64,000 bases of DNA, from positions 25,651,413 to 25,715,412 of the forward strand of contig OZ038434.1 in NCBI GenBank assembly GCA_964036275.1, read 5' to 3'. This DNA is from Litoditis marina. Taxonomy: Eukaryota; Nematoda; Chromadorea; Rhabditida; Rhabditidae. The position numbers and the translations under genes were made by a program. Positions 54,962 to 64,000 of the stretch are shown here, in pieces (positions within the stretch are counted from its first letter, which is position 1; the number at the start of each line of letters is the position of its first letter). The notes below the pieces were generated by a model. The model saw only the letters and a list, made by a program, of their open reading frames with translations. It did not search any database and was not told the DNA's origin.

Positions 54962-55851
54962 GGGAAAAAAACTTTCAGACAGAAACTGGGAAAAATGGTA
55001 AAACTTACCACATTTATACCAGTTTCAGGCCATGTTTACGTGATTGACATTGTTAACGGGGGTAGTTTCGTCGTGTTTGGAGAAATCATTGTAGTAAATG
55101 AAAGCTTGTGAAATGAATTTCCACAGCAAAACATTCAAGTAACGTTTTTGAATTTGTATTCGACACTCCTTTTAATGCTGAATCATAAAACCACTCTTTC
55201 ATTCAAGACACTTCTGTTTCCGAACTCAGAAACTCGATATGTTGCAGTTTCAGACTTCAGAAACAACCTTCGTTCACATTTTACATCCCAATATCTCATG
55301 TTTTTGAGAATAAGTAAATATCGACTTCATTTTCAACATTAATTTATACTTTCCATAACTTCATTTCATATTTCCGCTACTTTCATAGGATAGATGACTC
55401 GAATGTTTTGACGAAGTCTCCGCTGCTTTCGTCAGGGGATCAAATCCCCAGATTTCAGGAGATTTTCCGAATAATCTACTTTTACCAATTCGCCTAATGG
55501 AGGGAAAAGCGTCTCAACACGGAATTACAGTAATCCCAGCAACATCGAAGAGCAGTTAGTCGACGGGATTTCATATGGGAGAAGTGGTAGCCACCACCAT
55601 CTCTCTTTTAGTTTTGGTCTTCTCTCAGTTTTCTTCTCTACCTGCCTATTTCCCTTCTTAAACTCTTTCTCTCTAACTCTCTTAACCCTTCAGCTCTATC
55701 TACTTTACTCTACGTTCTTTCTCTTTGTTCCCTTTTTCTTATCCTCTCTCTCTCTCTCGCTTTTCCTCTATCATTTAACCCTTGCACTCTCTCTCCTTTC
55801 CACTCCCTCTCTTTTTCTCTCCCTCTCTCTTCCTCTCTCGCTCTCTCGCAG

Positions 55852-55883
<32 letters not shown>

Positions 55884-55903
55884 CCCAACCCCCTCTATTT
55901 CAG
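54962..55903. promoter_or_regulatory. Divergent intergenic region between kinase and membrane-protein genes
   Basis: 942 bases separate two start codons pointing away from each other, so promoters of both must lie here or in upstream exons. The + side is a long pyrimidine tract (55610-55890) ending in CTATTTCAG directly before ATG 55904, an outron-like trans-splice acceptor. No defined factor site could be named. Confidence 0.45.
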
Positions 55904-56830
55904 ATGCCAGACATCAAGAAGCTTCTCTCCCCCAAGGTAATCGTACCAATTGTCGGCTTGGTCGTTCTCATAGTTGTCGCCGCTCTCGTCGCAGTTTTCT
56001 ACATCAGGTGCGTGAGTTGTTGAGTGCAGCATGGCTGCCATGTTCATCACTTGTGACGTTCTTAGCACGTCTCACAAAAGCCAATCATGTTGTAAGAGAT
56101 TTTCGTGGTCAAATATTGTATTTTTGACGATGTGCCTGCGAGTGTGGCGTTTTTCACAACAAACTCACATATAGTCGCCATCTGTCCTACCGAGACTCCT
56201 ACAGTACACATGAAAACACCAACTATATGACCGGATATTTCGAACCCTTCTTGGTATAGGGGATCACACTCGAATGTGAAATTTGTAACCAGTTTTGATG
56301 ATATTCACGTCACTAAACTAGGCGTGAAGTTTTGTAATCTTACTGTAGGAGTCTCAGTAGGAATAAAACAGACTATAACTCTGCCCGTAGATGGCATCAC
56401 TGACACTAATAGTGTGGTATGAGCTGCGTGAACCACGTGAACTGCGTACTTACGTGAAATACGAAAGACAGGGGGCGCTCGTTAGGAAAATCCACAGTTT
56501 TTGACGTTTTCCGTTTTCCAGGACTCAGTTTCGCGATGTAATATCACGTACAAATTATGAAATCCTGAGAAATTAGCTAATGAACTCCTGAAAACGGTTG
56601 TTGGTCCCAAAATGAGTATGCGATTGTTAGCAGAAACCCAACGGTGACAGAAGGAATCTTCAACAACGAAGGGGAGTCGACGACCACTTCGGAGCCGGAG
56701 TCCGACTTTGAGCACAGGGTGGAAGCGGTCGTATGTTTAACTAGACTCCCTCTCTATGTCTCTCTATCTCTCTCTCTCTCTTTTTTTCTCTCTCTTCATC
56801 TTCTTCTGTTTCCTCATTATCTGTATGTCT

Positions 56831-56871
<41 letters not shown>

Positions 56872-58014
56872 AAATCACTCTCCCTGTCTCTGTTATATCT
56901 CTTCTCTCTCTTCCTCTTTTTCTTTCTCTTTATCTCTGTTATAAATCATCCCGGCTACCATATTTTCATTGATTATCTCCCGTTTCCAGACCGCCGGCAG
57001 CGGGCCACGCGTGTTGTCTGTCGCCTCTCCTCTCACCACACTCTCTCCTAAGCCAGCCACCGGAAATGACGTCACTACTACCAAGGCCACGCCCACCACC
57101 ATGGCGCCAACCACTGGTGGGCATAGACTTTGAAATTTCGAATTTCGCGCCGAACGAGACACAGAACATAGAAGATTTGAACTTTCAGAATAGAAAGGCC
57201 AAGAATACAGTATTTTGTTAGCAGCATTTTCACTTAAATAAGGACGATTATGTGGTCCGATCGCAACGCTTCATTCCTTTAAACTGCAATTCATTTTTCA
57301 ATTGCAGTTCAAAGGAGCGTTGACACGGGATTGGTCCACATAATCGTCCTACTTTAAGTGAAAATGTACTGCTATCCGCCCAATAATTGGTCCCGCGAAA
57401 CTCAGCTGATTACAAAATAAATGTCTCGCCGCGTAGGCTTACTCTGAAACCTTTTACTCCGGAACGAAAACCGAACCGATTCTTCCCAAGACAGGAGGTT
57501 CTTTCAAGCAGGCGGCGTACCAATCCCTCAGAAAACTCACGAGTTACATCATGAGCTATGTCTCATGAGCTTGTGACTGGGAGCGCACGAGTATAGTGAG
57601 TGCCATATATATAAATTTCTGTCGCTCGCCGGAATCGAACCTGCGAGCAAAAGATTCGTAGCACGGCGCTAAGCACGGCGCTGTTAGAGCACATAGCAGG
57701 CAAGCTTTGGAATCGAAGAAATGTGTGCGTACACAGCGTAAAGTGAGATATACAGTACCCTTCCGCCTTTCCGTTGGCGACGACTATAGCTCATAAGGTA
57801 TCTTATGAGAAAGGCATGACCTTCACACGAGGGATTGATATGTCGCCAGAATTCGGCTAACGTGAAGTCTCATTATATTATAAGATATTGATTTTTTTTT
57901 ACATTTTCAAGCTTTGTTCATATTATAACTTTTATTTCAGTGCCCGCAACAACTACAGTTGCCCAAGACACCACAATGCATGCCATCGAACCAGTGAAAA
58001 ATGACTCGAAGTAA
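55904..58014 (+). CDS. Small single-pass membrane protein with Thr-rich tail
   Basis: Exons 55904-56007, 56634-56730, 56990-57116, 57941-58014, in phase; 133 aa. Residues 12-34 (VIVPIVGLVVLIVVAALVAV) form one strong membrane helix after a short basic N-terminus (MPDIKKLLSPK). This predicts N-in/C-out topology by the positive-inside rule. The rest is acidic then Ser/Thr/Pro-rich (TTTSEPESD, TTTKATPTTMAPTT), like an O-glycosylated stalk. No known domain. An acceptor CTATTTCAG abuts the ATG, so a spliced leader probably joins directly. It is transcribed divergently from the kinase gene; co-expression is possible but not shown. Intron 3 holds a family A MITE and a family M MITE with a nested SINE. 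Confidence 0.8.
57226..57367. mobile_element. Palindromic MITE, family A copy 3 (most complete)
   Basis: Arms ATTTTCACTTAAATAAGGAC and GTCCTACTTTAAGTGAAAAT, with GATTATGTGGTCC/GGTCCACATAATC inside and CTGCAATT...AATTGCAG in the centre. About 142 bp. In intron 3 of the membrane-protein gene. Confidence 0.85.
57511..57847. mobile_element. CTCATGAG MITE, family M copy 2, split by a SINE
   Basis: GGCGGCGTACCAATCCCTCA at the left and GAGGGATTGATATGTCGCC at the right are the family M ends. Without the nested SINE at 57592-57788 the element would be about 140 bp. Confidence 0.8.
57592..57788 (-). mobile_element. tRNA-headed SINE, family S copy 3, nested in family M
   Basis: On the minus strand: TATAGTCGTCGCCAACGG, ACTGTATATCTCAC, GTGTACGCACACAT, then a degraded A box and an intact B box GGTTCGATTCC, ending in a TGGCACTCACTATA tail. 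Confidence 0.85.
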
Positions 58015-58450
58015 ACAAAAAAATACAAAAACAACAACAACAAATCAATATTAGTTAACTTATACATATCAGTTGTGTATAGAACAGTTCTCCTACAGTA
58101 TCTTTCAGAAACAACATTGTTTATGTAACTTAAAACTGAATAGTCAAGCAAAACATGTTAGTAGTTACATAATTATTGAACTATTTCCGTATGAGACTCT
58201 CTAACCAGAGATTAAGCATAATTCGACTCAAAATCAGTTCAAAACTAAGATATACAGTTCGATTCTGGTTAGAGAGATGGTAACTATTGTAATTTCGTAA
58301 CATAATGGTAATTTCTCATTTAAATTAATTAGCTAGTTATCATATACCCAATTAATGTTTTGTTCATTGTTCCAATGTGTTGTCTCACTGTAGAGCTCCC
58401 GATAGCAATCGTACCTGTAAACAGTTTTCAATTATGTCAGTTTTGTCAAC

Positions 58451-58456
58451 AATAAA
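58451..58456 (+). terminator. Candidate polyadenylation signal of the membrane-protein gene
   Basis: First AATAAA after the TAA at 58012-58014, about 440 bases downstream, which would give a long 3' UTR. A second hexamer lies near 58563. Confidence 0.35.
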
Positions 58457-58939
58457 AACCGAAATATATAAATATAGCATTAAAATCTACTATTTTTTTC
58501 AGCTTGTAAATTTTTTATAGTAAAAGTGTAATAGTGTGTACGTGAAATAGCTCATGTTGTGAATAAAAAACTCCAGTGTTGTTTACATTTTGTTAACAGG
58601 GAATATCAAAATAGGTACAAGAATTTTTGAATATATGAAGTTGAGAAAAAACGTTTACTAAGTTTTTTGACGGAAATAAACGAGATGATGAACTAAAAAA
58701 CGGCTACAGAATAATACAAATTGAAAGTATAAACTGTTCAATACATTGAGACAATCGGAAAAAACACCTACCATAAATATATTTGAGCCAAACATTATTG
58801 TCTTGTCATAGAGGATTAGAGGAGAGTTTGTAACCTATGAGGCTAGTTTTACGCCATATTGTTTTCCACGTCACGTGCGAAGAAAACTGTTTAGTGATTT
58901 TCGATGCAAACTTGAAAGAATAGCGTGTTCACTAACACT
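58457..58939. other. Intergenic, nothing recognised
   Basis: AT-rich spacer without ORF or clear repeat. Confidence 0.4.
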
Positions 58940-59108
58940 GGCGCGTGAGCAATATCCTCATGAAGTTAGCTTTTGAGTAACACCTCATCATATTGATGGC
59001 TATGCTACAACGTTGAACGTTATTAGGTAGCTCATGAGTTGTGTATGCGGTTCTCATGAGAAGTATCATGTAATCTTCTCATGAGGTTGGAAGGATTGCA
59101 ACGCCGCC
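58940..59108. mobile_element. CTCATGAG MITE, family M copy 3
   Basis: The right end GGATTGCAACGCCGCC matches the family ends; the left end (GGCGCGTGAGCAATATCC) is more diverged. The interior holds CTCATGAG and TCTCATGAGAAG. A family S SINE begins 34 bases downstream. Confidence 0.7.
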
Positions 59109-59141
59109 TGCTATGTACCCCGTTCTGCGGAGTCACTAGAT

Positions 59142-59330
59142 TATAGTCGTCGCCGACGGAAAAGCGCTAGGGTACTGTATATCTCACTGTTCGCTGTGTA
59201 CGCGCATATGTCTCCAATTCCTTAGTTGCCGGTTGGGTGCACTAATAGCTTAGCTCCTAGCTACAAATCTTGACTCGCGAGTTCTTTTTCGGCAAGGGAA
59301 AGAAATTTGTAAGTTCGGCACCCCTTGTAG
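59142..59330 (+). mobile_element. tRNA-headed SINE, family S copy 4 (most diverged)
   Basis: TATAGTCGTCGCCGACGG, ACTGTATATCTCACTG and GCTGTGTACGCGC are clear, and the end AAGTTCGGCACCCC is retained. The A and B boxes are heavily mutated (CGAGTTCTTTTTC in place of GGTTCGATTCC), so this copy is probably dead. Confidence 0.7.
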
Positions 59331-59854
59331 CAGCAATGTAGTACACACAATCCATATATGTAGTCTTGTCCCAACTTCTCTGTAAGAGAGAGCCTCAGTC
59401 TGCTATATACTTTTGTCACAGCACTTTCTATGTTTATACTCATTTCAGCCTCGTTCAAACCCATCGGTCCCTCCAACTACTACTATACCCCTATAAACAT
59501 TGTGGATAACCTTTGTAGACTAATATAACTCGTTACAAAATAATCCATTTGAATTATATCGGGATCCTTCAGAATAAAACCTCATAGAATTCCTTCCGGT
59601 ATCTTTCATTGAGTGGATCATCTGTACTCAAATGAACTATTGTTACATCAGATCCCTTCAACCCCTCTATTACTATTTGACCCCTATTAATACCTTGGGA
59701 TTCCACTTGTGCTTGCCTACACCTACCCCCCTCTCTTATCAAAGACGAGCGACCCTTGATAAGGCATACAGTAATTATCGATTGATTGAGAGAACATGCC
59801 ACATGGTTTGCCACGTTTGGGGAAAAGTACAAAATGGTTACAAAGTCCATCAGG
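59331..59854. other. Spacer
   Basis: No supported gene. Overlapping open frames on both strands have no splice context or recognisable domain. Confidence 0.4.
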
Positions 59855-60022
59855 GTACGTATGCTAGAAGATCCCGGCCCCTTCATCCCATCCTGCGTCT
59901 CCTCAAACATACGCTATTTCTCTGCTCTTACTTCCCGCCGGGATGTAAGAGACAAGAAATAGTGAGGGAGAGCGAGAGACGCAGGATGGGATAAAGGGGC
60001 CGGGATCTTCTAGCATACGTAC
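59855..60022. mobile_element. Foldback MITE with long near-perfect arms
   Basis: The left arm from GTACGTATGCTAGAAGATCC is mirrored by the right arm ending GGATCTTCTAGCATACGTAC-like sequence; about 45-50 bases pair almost perfectly, including the CATCCTGCGTCTC stretch. Flanked by GGGT/CTGGGT. A degraded relative lies at 16840-16945. Confidence 0.85.
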
Positions 60023-60029
60023 TCTGGGT

Positions 60030-63000
60030 AACTAACCGCAATTACAGAGTGACAATTCTAACAGTAGTTTTTGGAAACTTCAAAGGTTGCCCTAAAAGTC
60101 ACCCTAGATCTTTCATCTGTAAGTTTAGCTGCATCCACAATTGAAGGCAGCGGTCATTTTTTAAAAATCACGGATGTGAGATTGGTTCAGTGGTCCCCTC
60201 GTGAGTGGAGATCCCCGAGATTCATACACTGCGGAAATGAAACAATTGTTTGGAAAAGTAGTTTTCGTGATAGCTCAGCTAACAACAAACTGTGAAAGAC
60301 AAACGGGGTTGTTGACATCCTTGTAGTGATGCGGAACGTGTGAAACACAGTAAACCACATTGGTGGAATGTGAAGTATTGAAGTTATGGTTATGAGTATC
60401 CACACACGTGTCATGAACTAGATCATACCTAGAGCTGGTGATTGTCAGAAAAACGTTCGGTATTAGCTACTAGTCAAAACAAATTACTCTACACCACAGT
60501 TACTCACAGCTTTGCTCAAACATGATTTTCTAAAACGTTCTGATGTGCATGTGAATTGATGAATATGACTGAACATTTGAAAATTGGGTTAGAGGCAAGA
60601 ATATCTTTATACATACTCCAGTAAAAACTCTATAATTACACTATCACTCAAATGTCAAGTAAAGTACAGTATTCGCTCCAATCCCCCTCAACTACGGTTA
60701 CATTGTAAAAATAATTGAACAGGAAAATTAACAAATTTCCCAAAAAAGTGCGAAAACAGTGAATAAACAGAGCTGAAGGATTGATTAGGCAGAAAATAAA
60801 TTGAATCGCTATCAGGTTGCAACCGCGCTATTTGTACTTATTGATTAGATAAACTTTATCTTATTTAACAATCAATTAATTCTATCAGAGACGTATCAAT
60901 TGCACGCAAATACGTGTTATCTTTCACCCGGGCCGCAAAATGCTGAAAACTGCGAAAACAGAGAGTTAAAACAACATTGAAAGTAAACATCACTTTTTAT
61001 TTTTAATTTAAACTACAAACCGAACTTAAACAACGTTTGAACTTAGTTTTTAATAGGTTTCGTGTAGTTGCTCGAAAAAAATGACTGCTGAAAGTTGAGT
61101 CGGTTTCAAAATCAAAATCGCATGGAATACAAAGCATTCTCACGTAAATTGAGGAGGTAAATGATTACTTAATCACGGCACTTTTTTCCTCTGTGTGTTC
61201 TCACTTCCCGTGATCAGACCTCCATGTGTATGCGTTTTATAAGACAATACATATTGAAAACAGCACTTGAGCGGAAACTTTTATCAAGTAATTTAGTCCA
61301 ATCGAGTCGAAATTATCGAGTTTCTAGCTTTGTAAAACTCGTCAGTGTTCGAGCTCCTTGTTTAACTACAACTATAAATCTCACTTCCTTATTTTGGTTG
61401 AACTCCGTTTCGGAGGAACTTTCAGATGTTCCATGTTTCGGTGATTTGTCTTTTCGTACATTACTCAGACCACAAATTCTTTCCTATTCATCCTAACATA
61501 AAAATGTGTCCATGGTTATTTTCAAGAATCTGTGGTGCCGCCAACGATAAGATACCAGGTTGCATGGTAATTATATTAGTCACTCTTGTCCAGAAAAAAA
61601 AGTCGTCTAGAAAACTATCGTAATTTACTCTTTTTTCTCCATTCATATAAATCGTTTTAAAACACTTTGTAATGCTTTGAACAAACGTGTTTACGTTCAC
61701 CTATCAACTCATCGTTATCGAAATTGACTGTTACCAATCCATATTTAGTTATTTATCGAACGAGTTATATAGACTGTTTCAACTATTTAAAACATTTCGC
61801 AGTTTAATGTTGAAGTTCTCTGGTGGTTTGCTGACGTGTAGAAGATTTTGGTCTGAATTTGCATGTTAGCCTAAGTTTTAAATGGGCGACCTGAACTATA
61901 TTTGTGTCAGTAGACAGTAGATGACATACATGTCGATCGTATAGTTATAACAATGCACGAAAATTTAAAGTTTTCATCTTCTTCACCTCAAAGAATCAAA
62001 TCGAATTCTTAAAACTTAATTTTCCTACGAGGAGAAGTCGATTCTCTCAAACCCCTAGACTTAAAATGTTGAATTCGTTTATCAATGCTACTACTTCATC
62101 AATAATCAAGATTTGTTTTCCCAAAGAAAGTCTTTAACCTCTTACCCGCTTTAGGTCTGTCCGTAGTCTGATCACATTACTCGGTCAAAATATTGTGCTT
62201 TATTGTCTGCCTCGGTTCGAACTACAACTAAATTTTGCTCACTCCCCATACATGTAGTTGATGGCGTGTTAGCACTACCCCAAACACGCTATTCCCTCTG
62301 TTAATGATCGATCGAAGATGAAAAGCAAACAAAAGAAAGTACGGTAACTGGCGCCATACATGTCTCACACTCGAAAATATTCATCGCCGTTAATAAATGG
62401 GAAATATTATGAAGGTATTATGACTACTTGTTGAGTTGGTCTGCCATTTTTCTCATATAAATTAATTCTAGTTAAATTGTTAAATACCACTTTTGAGTAC
62501 GTCCGTATTCTTCGAAGGCAAAACCATGAGGAGGAGAAGAACGGAACCGAAAGTGTATTATTTTAATATTTTTTTGTCTCAATGTATACTTTTGATCTAC
62601 GCTTTCAAAATTGAAATTATATTTGACATGAGGTAGCTTATAAAAATCACCTTGAACACGAAATGAGTCCCCTCCTTCCGTGAAAGTTAATTCACAACGT
62701 TCTATAGTTCCTATAGACCTATAGACTGCTTACGAGGCATTTTTTAGATTTCAACCCAGTTTTAATCTCGGTTAAATAACTTTCATCATAACAATTCGGT
62801 TGATTCGAAAAACACACTTATACTAGTGAAAGGAATTCGAATGTAACGAATAACGTGTAAACCACTAACAAAGATATCTCGTAACGTAATCGAAACATAG
62901 CAAACGGCGATAGGTTATCATACCTTACGTTCTCAATTTCCTCTGATAGTAATAACTGATAATTTTATATCACACGCACAATCAATCATCGTTTACTCTC

Positions 63001-63813
63001 AGAGATAATCACAAAAGATAGTAGAGCACTGATCTTGAATAGCCCAATCGATTCCCAGTTTGATCTACTGAAGTTACGGTAACTTCTGTAGACGGCCTGT
63101 GATTGGTCGATTGGTTGGCCCGCCTCTTGGACACCGCAATTAGCTCCGCCCACAAGAGGTGGCATTTTCAATTCAGCACGGCTTCAAGCCACCTTTTAAT
63201 TATATTGATCAGCTAAGATATGAAGTAGCTGATTGACAAAATTATTAATAAAGTGATATAGGTAATGAAAAGCAAGTGATCTTTATATATTCAATAAGAA
63301 GAACTACCTACCTCCAATTCAGTTCAAAAACATAGTATTGTTGAAAATGCAGTCATATTGAATTACACTTATTTGTACTACACTCAGCAAACTGTGTTAC
63401 AATTTTATTATGGAATGCTCAATTTCACATGATGATTTGAAATGGTCCGTTTTATTGTTAGTCAACTGTTTATAAGAATATTCGATGAAAAATTCTTGCT
63501 CACTTAATAGTTTCCTACGATGTAAATGTTGCGAGACCTTCTCCACACATTTCGATATTTCATTAGGATTGGCATTATTCCTGTCGAACTTTCTCCGGTC
63601 GTGTTCGCGTTTTTGTCCAATTGGTACAAGTTAGCTCTTCATTCTGTTGTCAATCACAACAATCGTGACTCGGTGATCTACAAAAACAGAAATAGACGTT
63701 GAAACGATGAAAACTATACTCTTTTCGTTAGCAGCAATTGACAAAATAACAACTATTCGAAACCTATTTTTATATCCATAACCTACGTGAAAATGACCAT
63801 TTTCAGCTAAGTC
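60030..63813. other. Gene-free stretch upstream of the last gene
   Basis: AT-rich. Contains a TAGTTTGATC-type foldback at 62155-62255 (GTAGTCTGATCACATTAC and TTCGAACTACAA) and a short perfect hairpin near 63067-63092 (CTGAAGTTACGGTAACTTC). No coding exon supported; the last ~600 bases may hold the promoter of the gene at 63814. Confidence 0.4.
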
Positions 63814-63934
63814 ATGGATCTGTCTACCGCCGACATCTCTGGTCTGAGTGCCTATTCGTGGCAGAGCGACAGACTCGGTCCCCTCCAACTCCCCACCCAA
63901 CCCGCCAAGGAAGACCCCAAAGATGACGGGACAG
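63814..63934 (+). CDS. First exon of an unrecognised gene continuing beyond the window
   Basis: Begins MDLSTADISGLSAYSWQSD and continues Pro/Lys/Asp-rich (LQLPTQPAKEDPKDD) to a consensus-like donor GTACGA at 63935, phase 1. An outron-like acceptor CATTTTCAG ends at 63806, seven bases before the ATG, consistent with spliced-leader trans-splicing. 40 complete codons are visible; no signal peptide or domain. Function unknown. Confidence 0.75.
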
Positions 63935-64000
63935 GTACGAATTGCACAATTCTGGCGATTTCGGTGTCGTGAACTTTCAAACCTGAGTTGTAATCGGTCC

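Noticed and set aside
61224..61869. Three adjacent + strand open frames upstream of the last gene
   Set aside because: No in-phase splice joins, no conserved motif, and composition like the surrounding AT-rich spacer.

Overview
The window looks like a Caenorhabditis-type nematode chromosome, from a repeat-rich arm-like region. The evidence is: AT-rich DNA; genes split into many short exons with TTTCAG-type acceptors; outron-like acceptors just upstream of some start codons; and one gene whose spliced product matches the peroxin PEX12 from end to end. All models below were spliced by hand from reading frame, splice-site phase and family similarity, without transcripts.

Layout. 1-3583 (+): last ten visible exons of an unrecognised basic protein. 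3.6-6.9 kb: transposon island with a PIF/Harbinger-like MITE, two tRNA-derived repeats and an intact single-ORF gene resembling a non-LTR retrotransposon ORF1. 7.3-14.4 kb (+): C3HC4 RING-finger gene with introns full of repeats and a duplicated internal exon. 15.9-16.2 kb (-): small two-exon gene. 16.3-31.6 kb: about 15 kb without a convincing gene, made of MITEs, a SINE, purine/pyrimidine tracts, duplications and a minisatellite dense in CACGTG. 31.6-38.4 kb (-): prx-12 (PEX12), nine exons, 343 aa. 38.4-48.9 kb: retroelement debris (BEL/Pao-like gag), large direct repeats and a hAT-like MITE whose interior is a TTTTCGAG minisatellite. 48.9-55.0 kb (-): 14-exon CK1/TTBK-type kinase, 380 aa, with its catalytic residues intact. 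55.9-58.0 kb (+): 133-aa single-pass membrane protein transcribed divergently from the kinase. 58-63.8 kb: more MITE/SINE DNA. 63.8 kb (+): first exon of a gene leaving the window.

The genes do not form an obvious pathway. Established roles that can be named are peroxisomal matrix-protein import (PEX12 in the PEX2/10/12 ligase) and protein phosphorylation (CK1/TTBK). The most distinctive material is the repeat biology: a tRNA-headed SINE that in three of four copies lies in or beside the same CTCATGAG-rich MITE; a 226-bp tandem array built from one half of a long-armed MITE inside prx-12 intron 1; serial decayed copies of a prx-12 exon; and the hAT MITE with an internal minisatellite.
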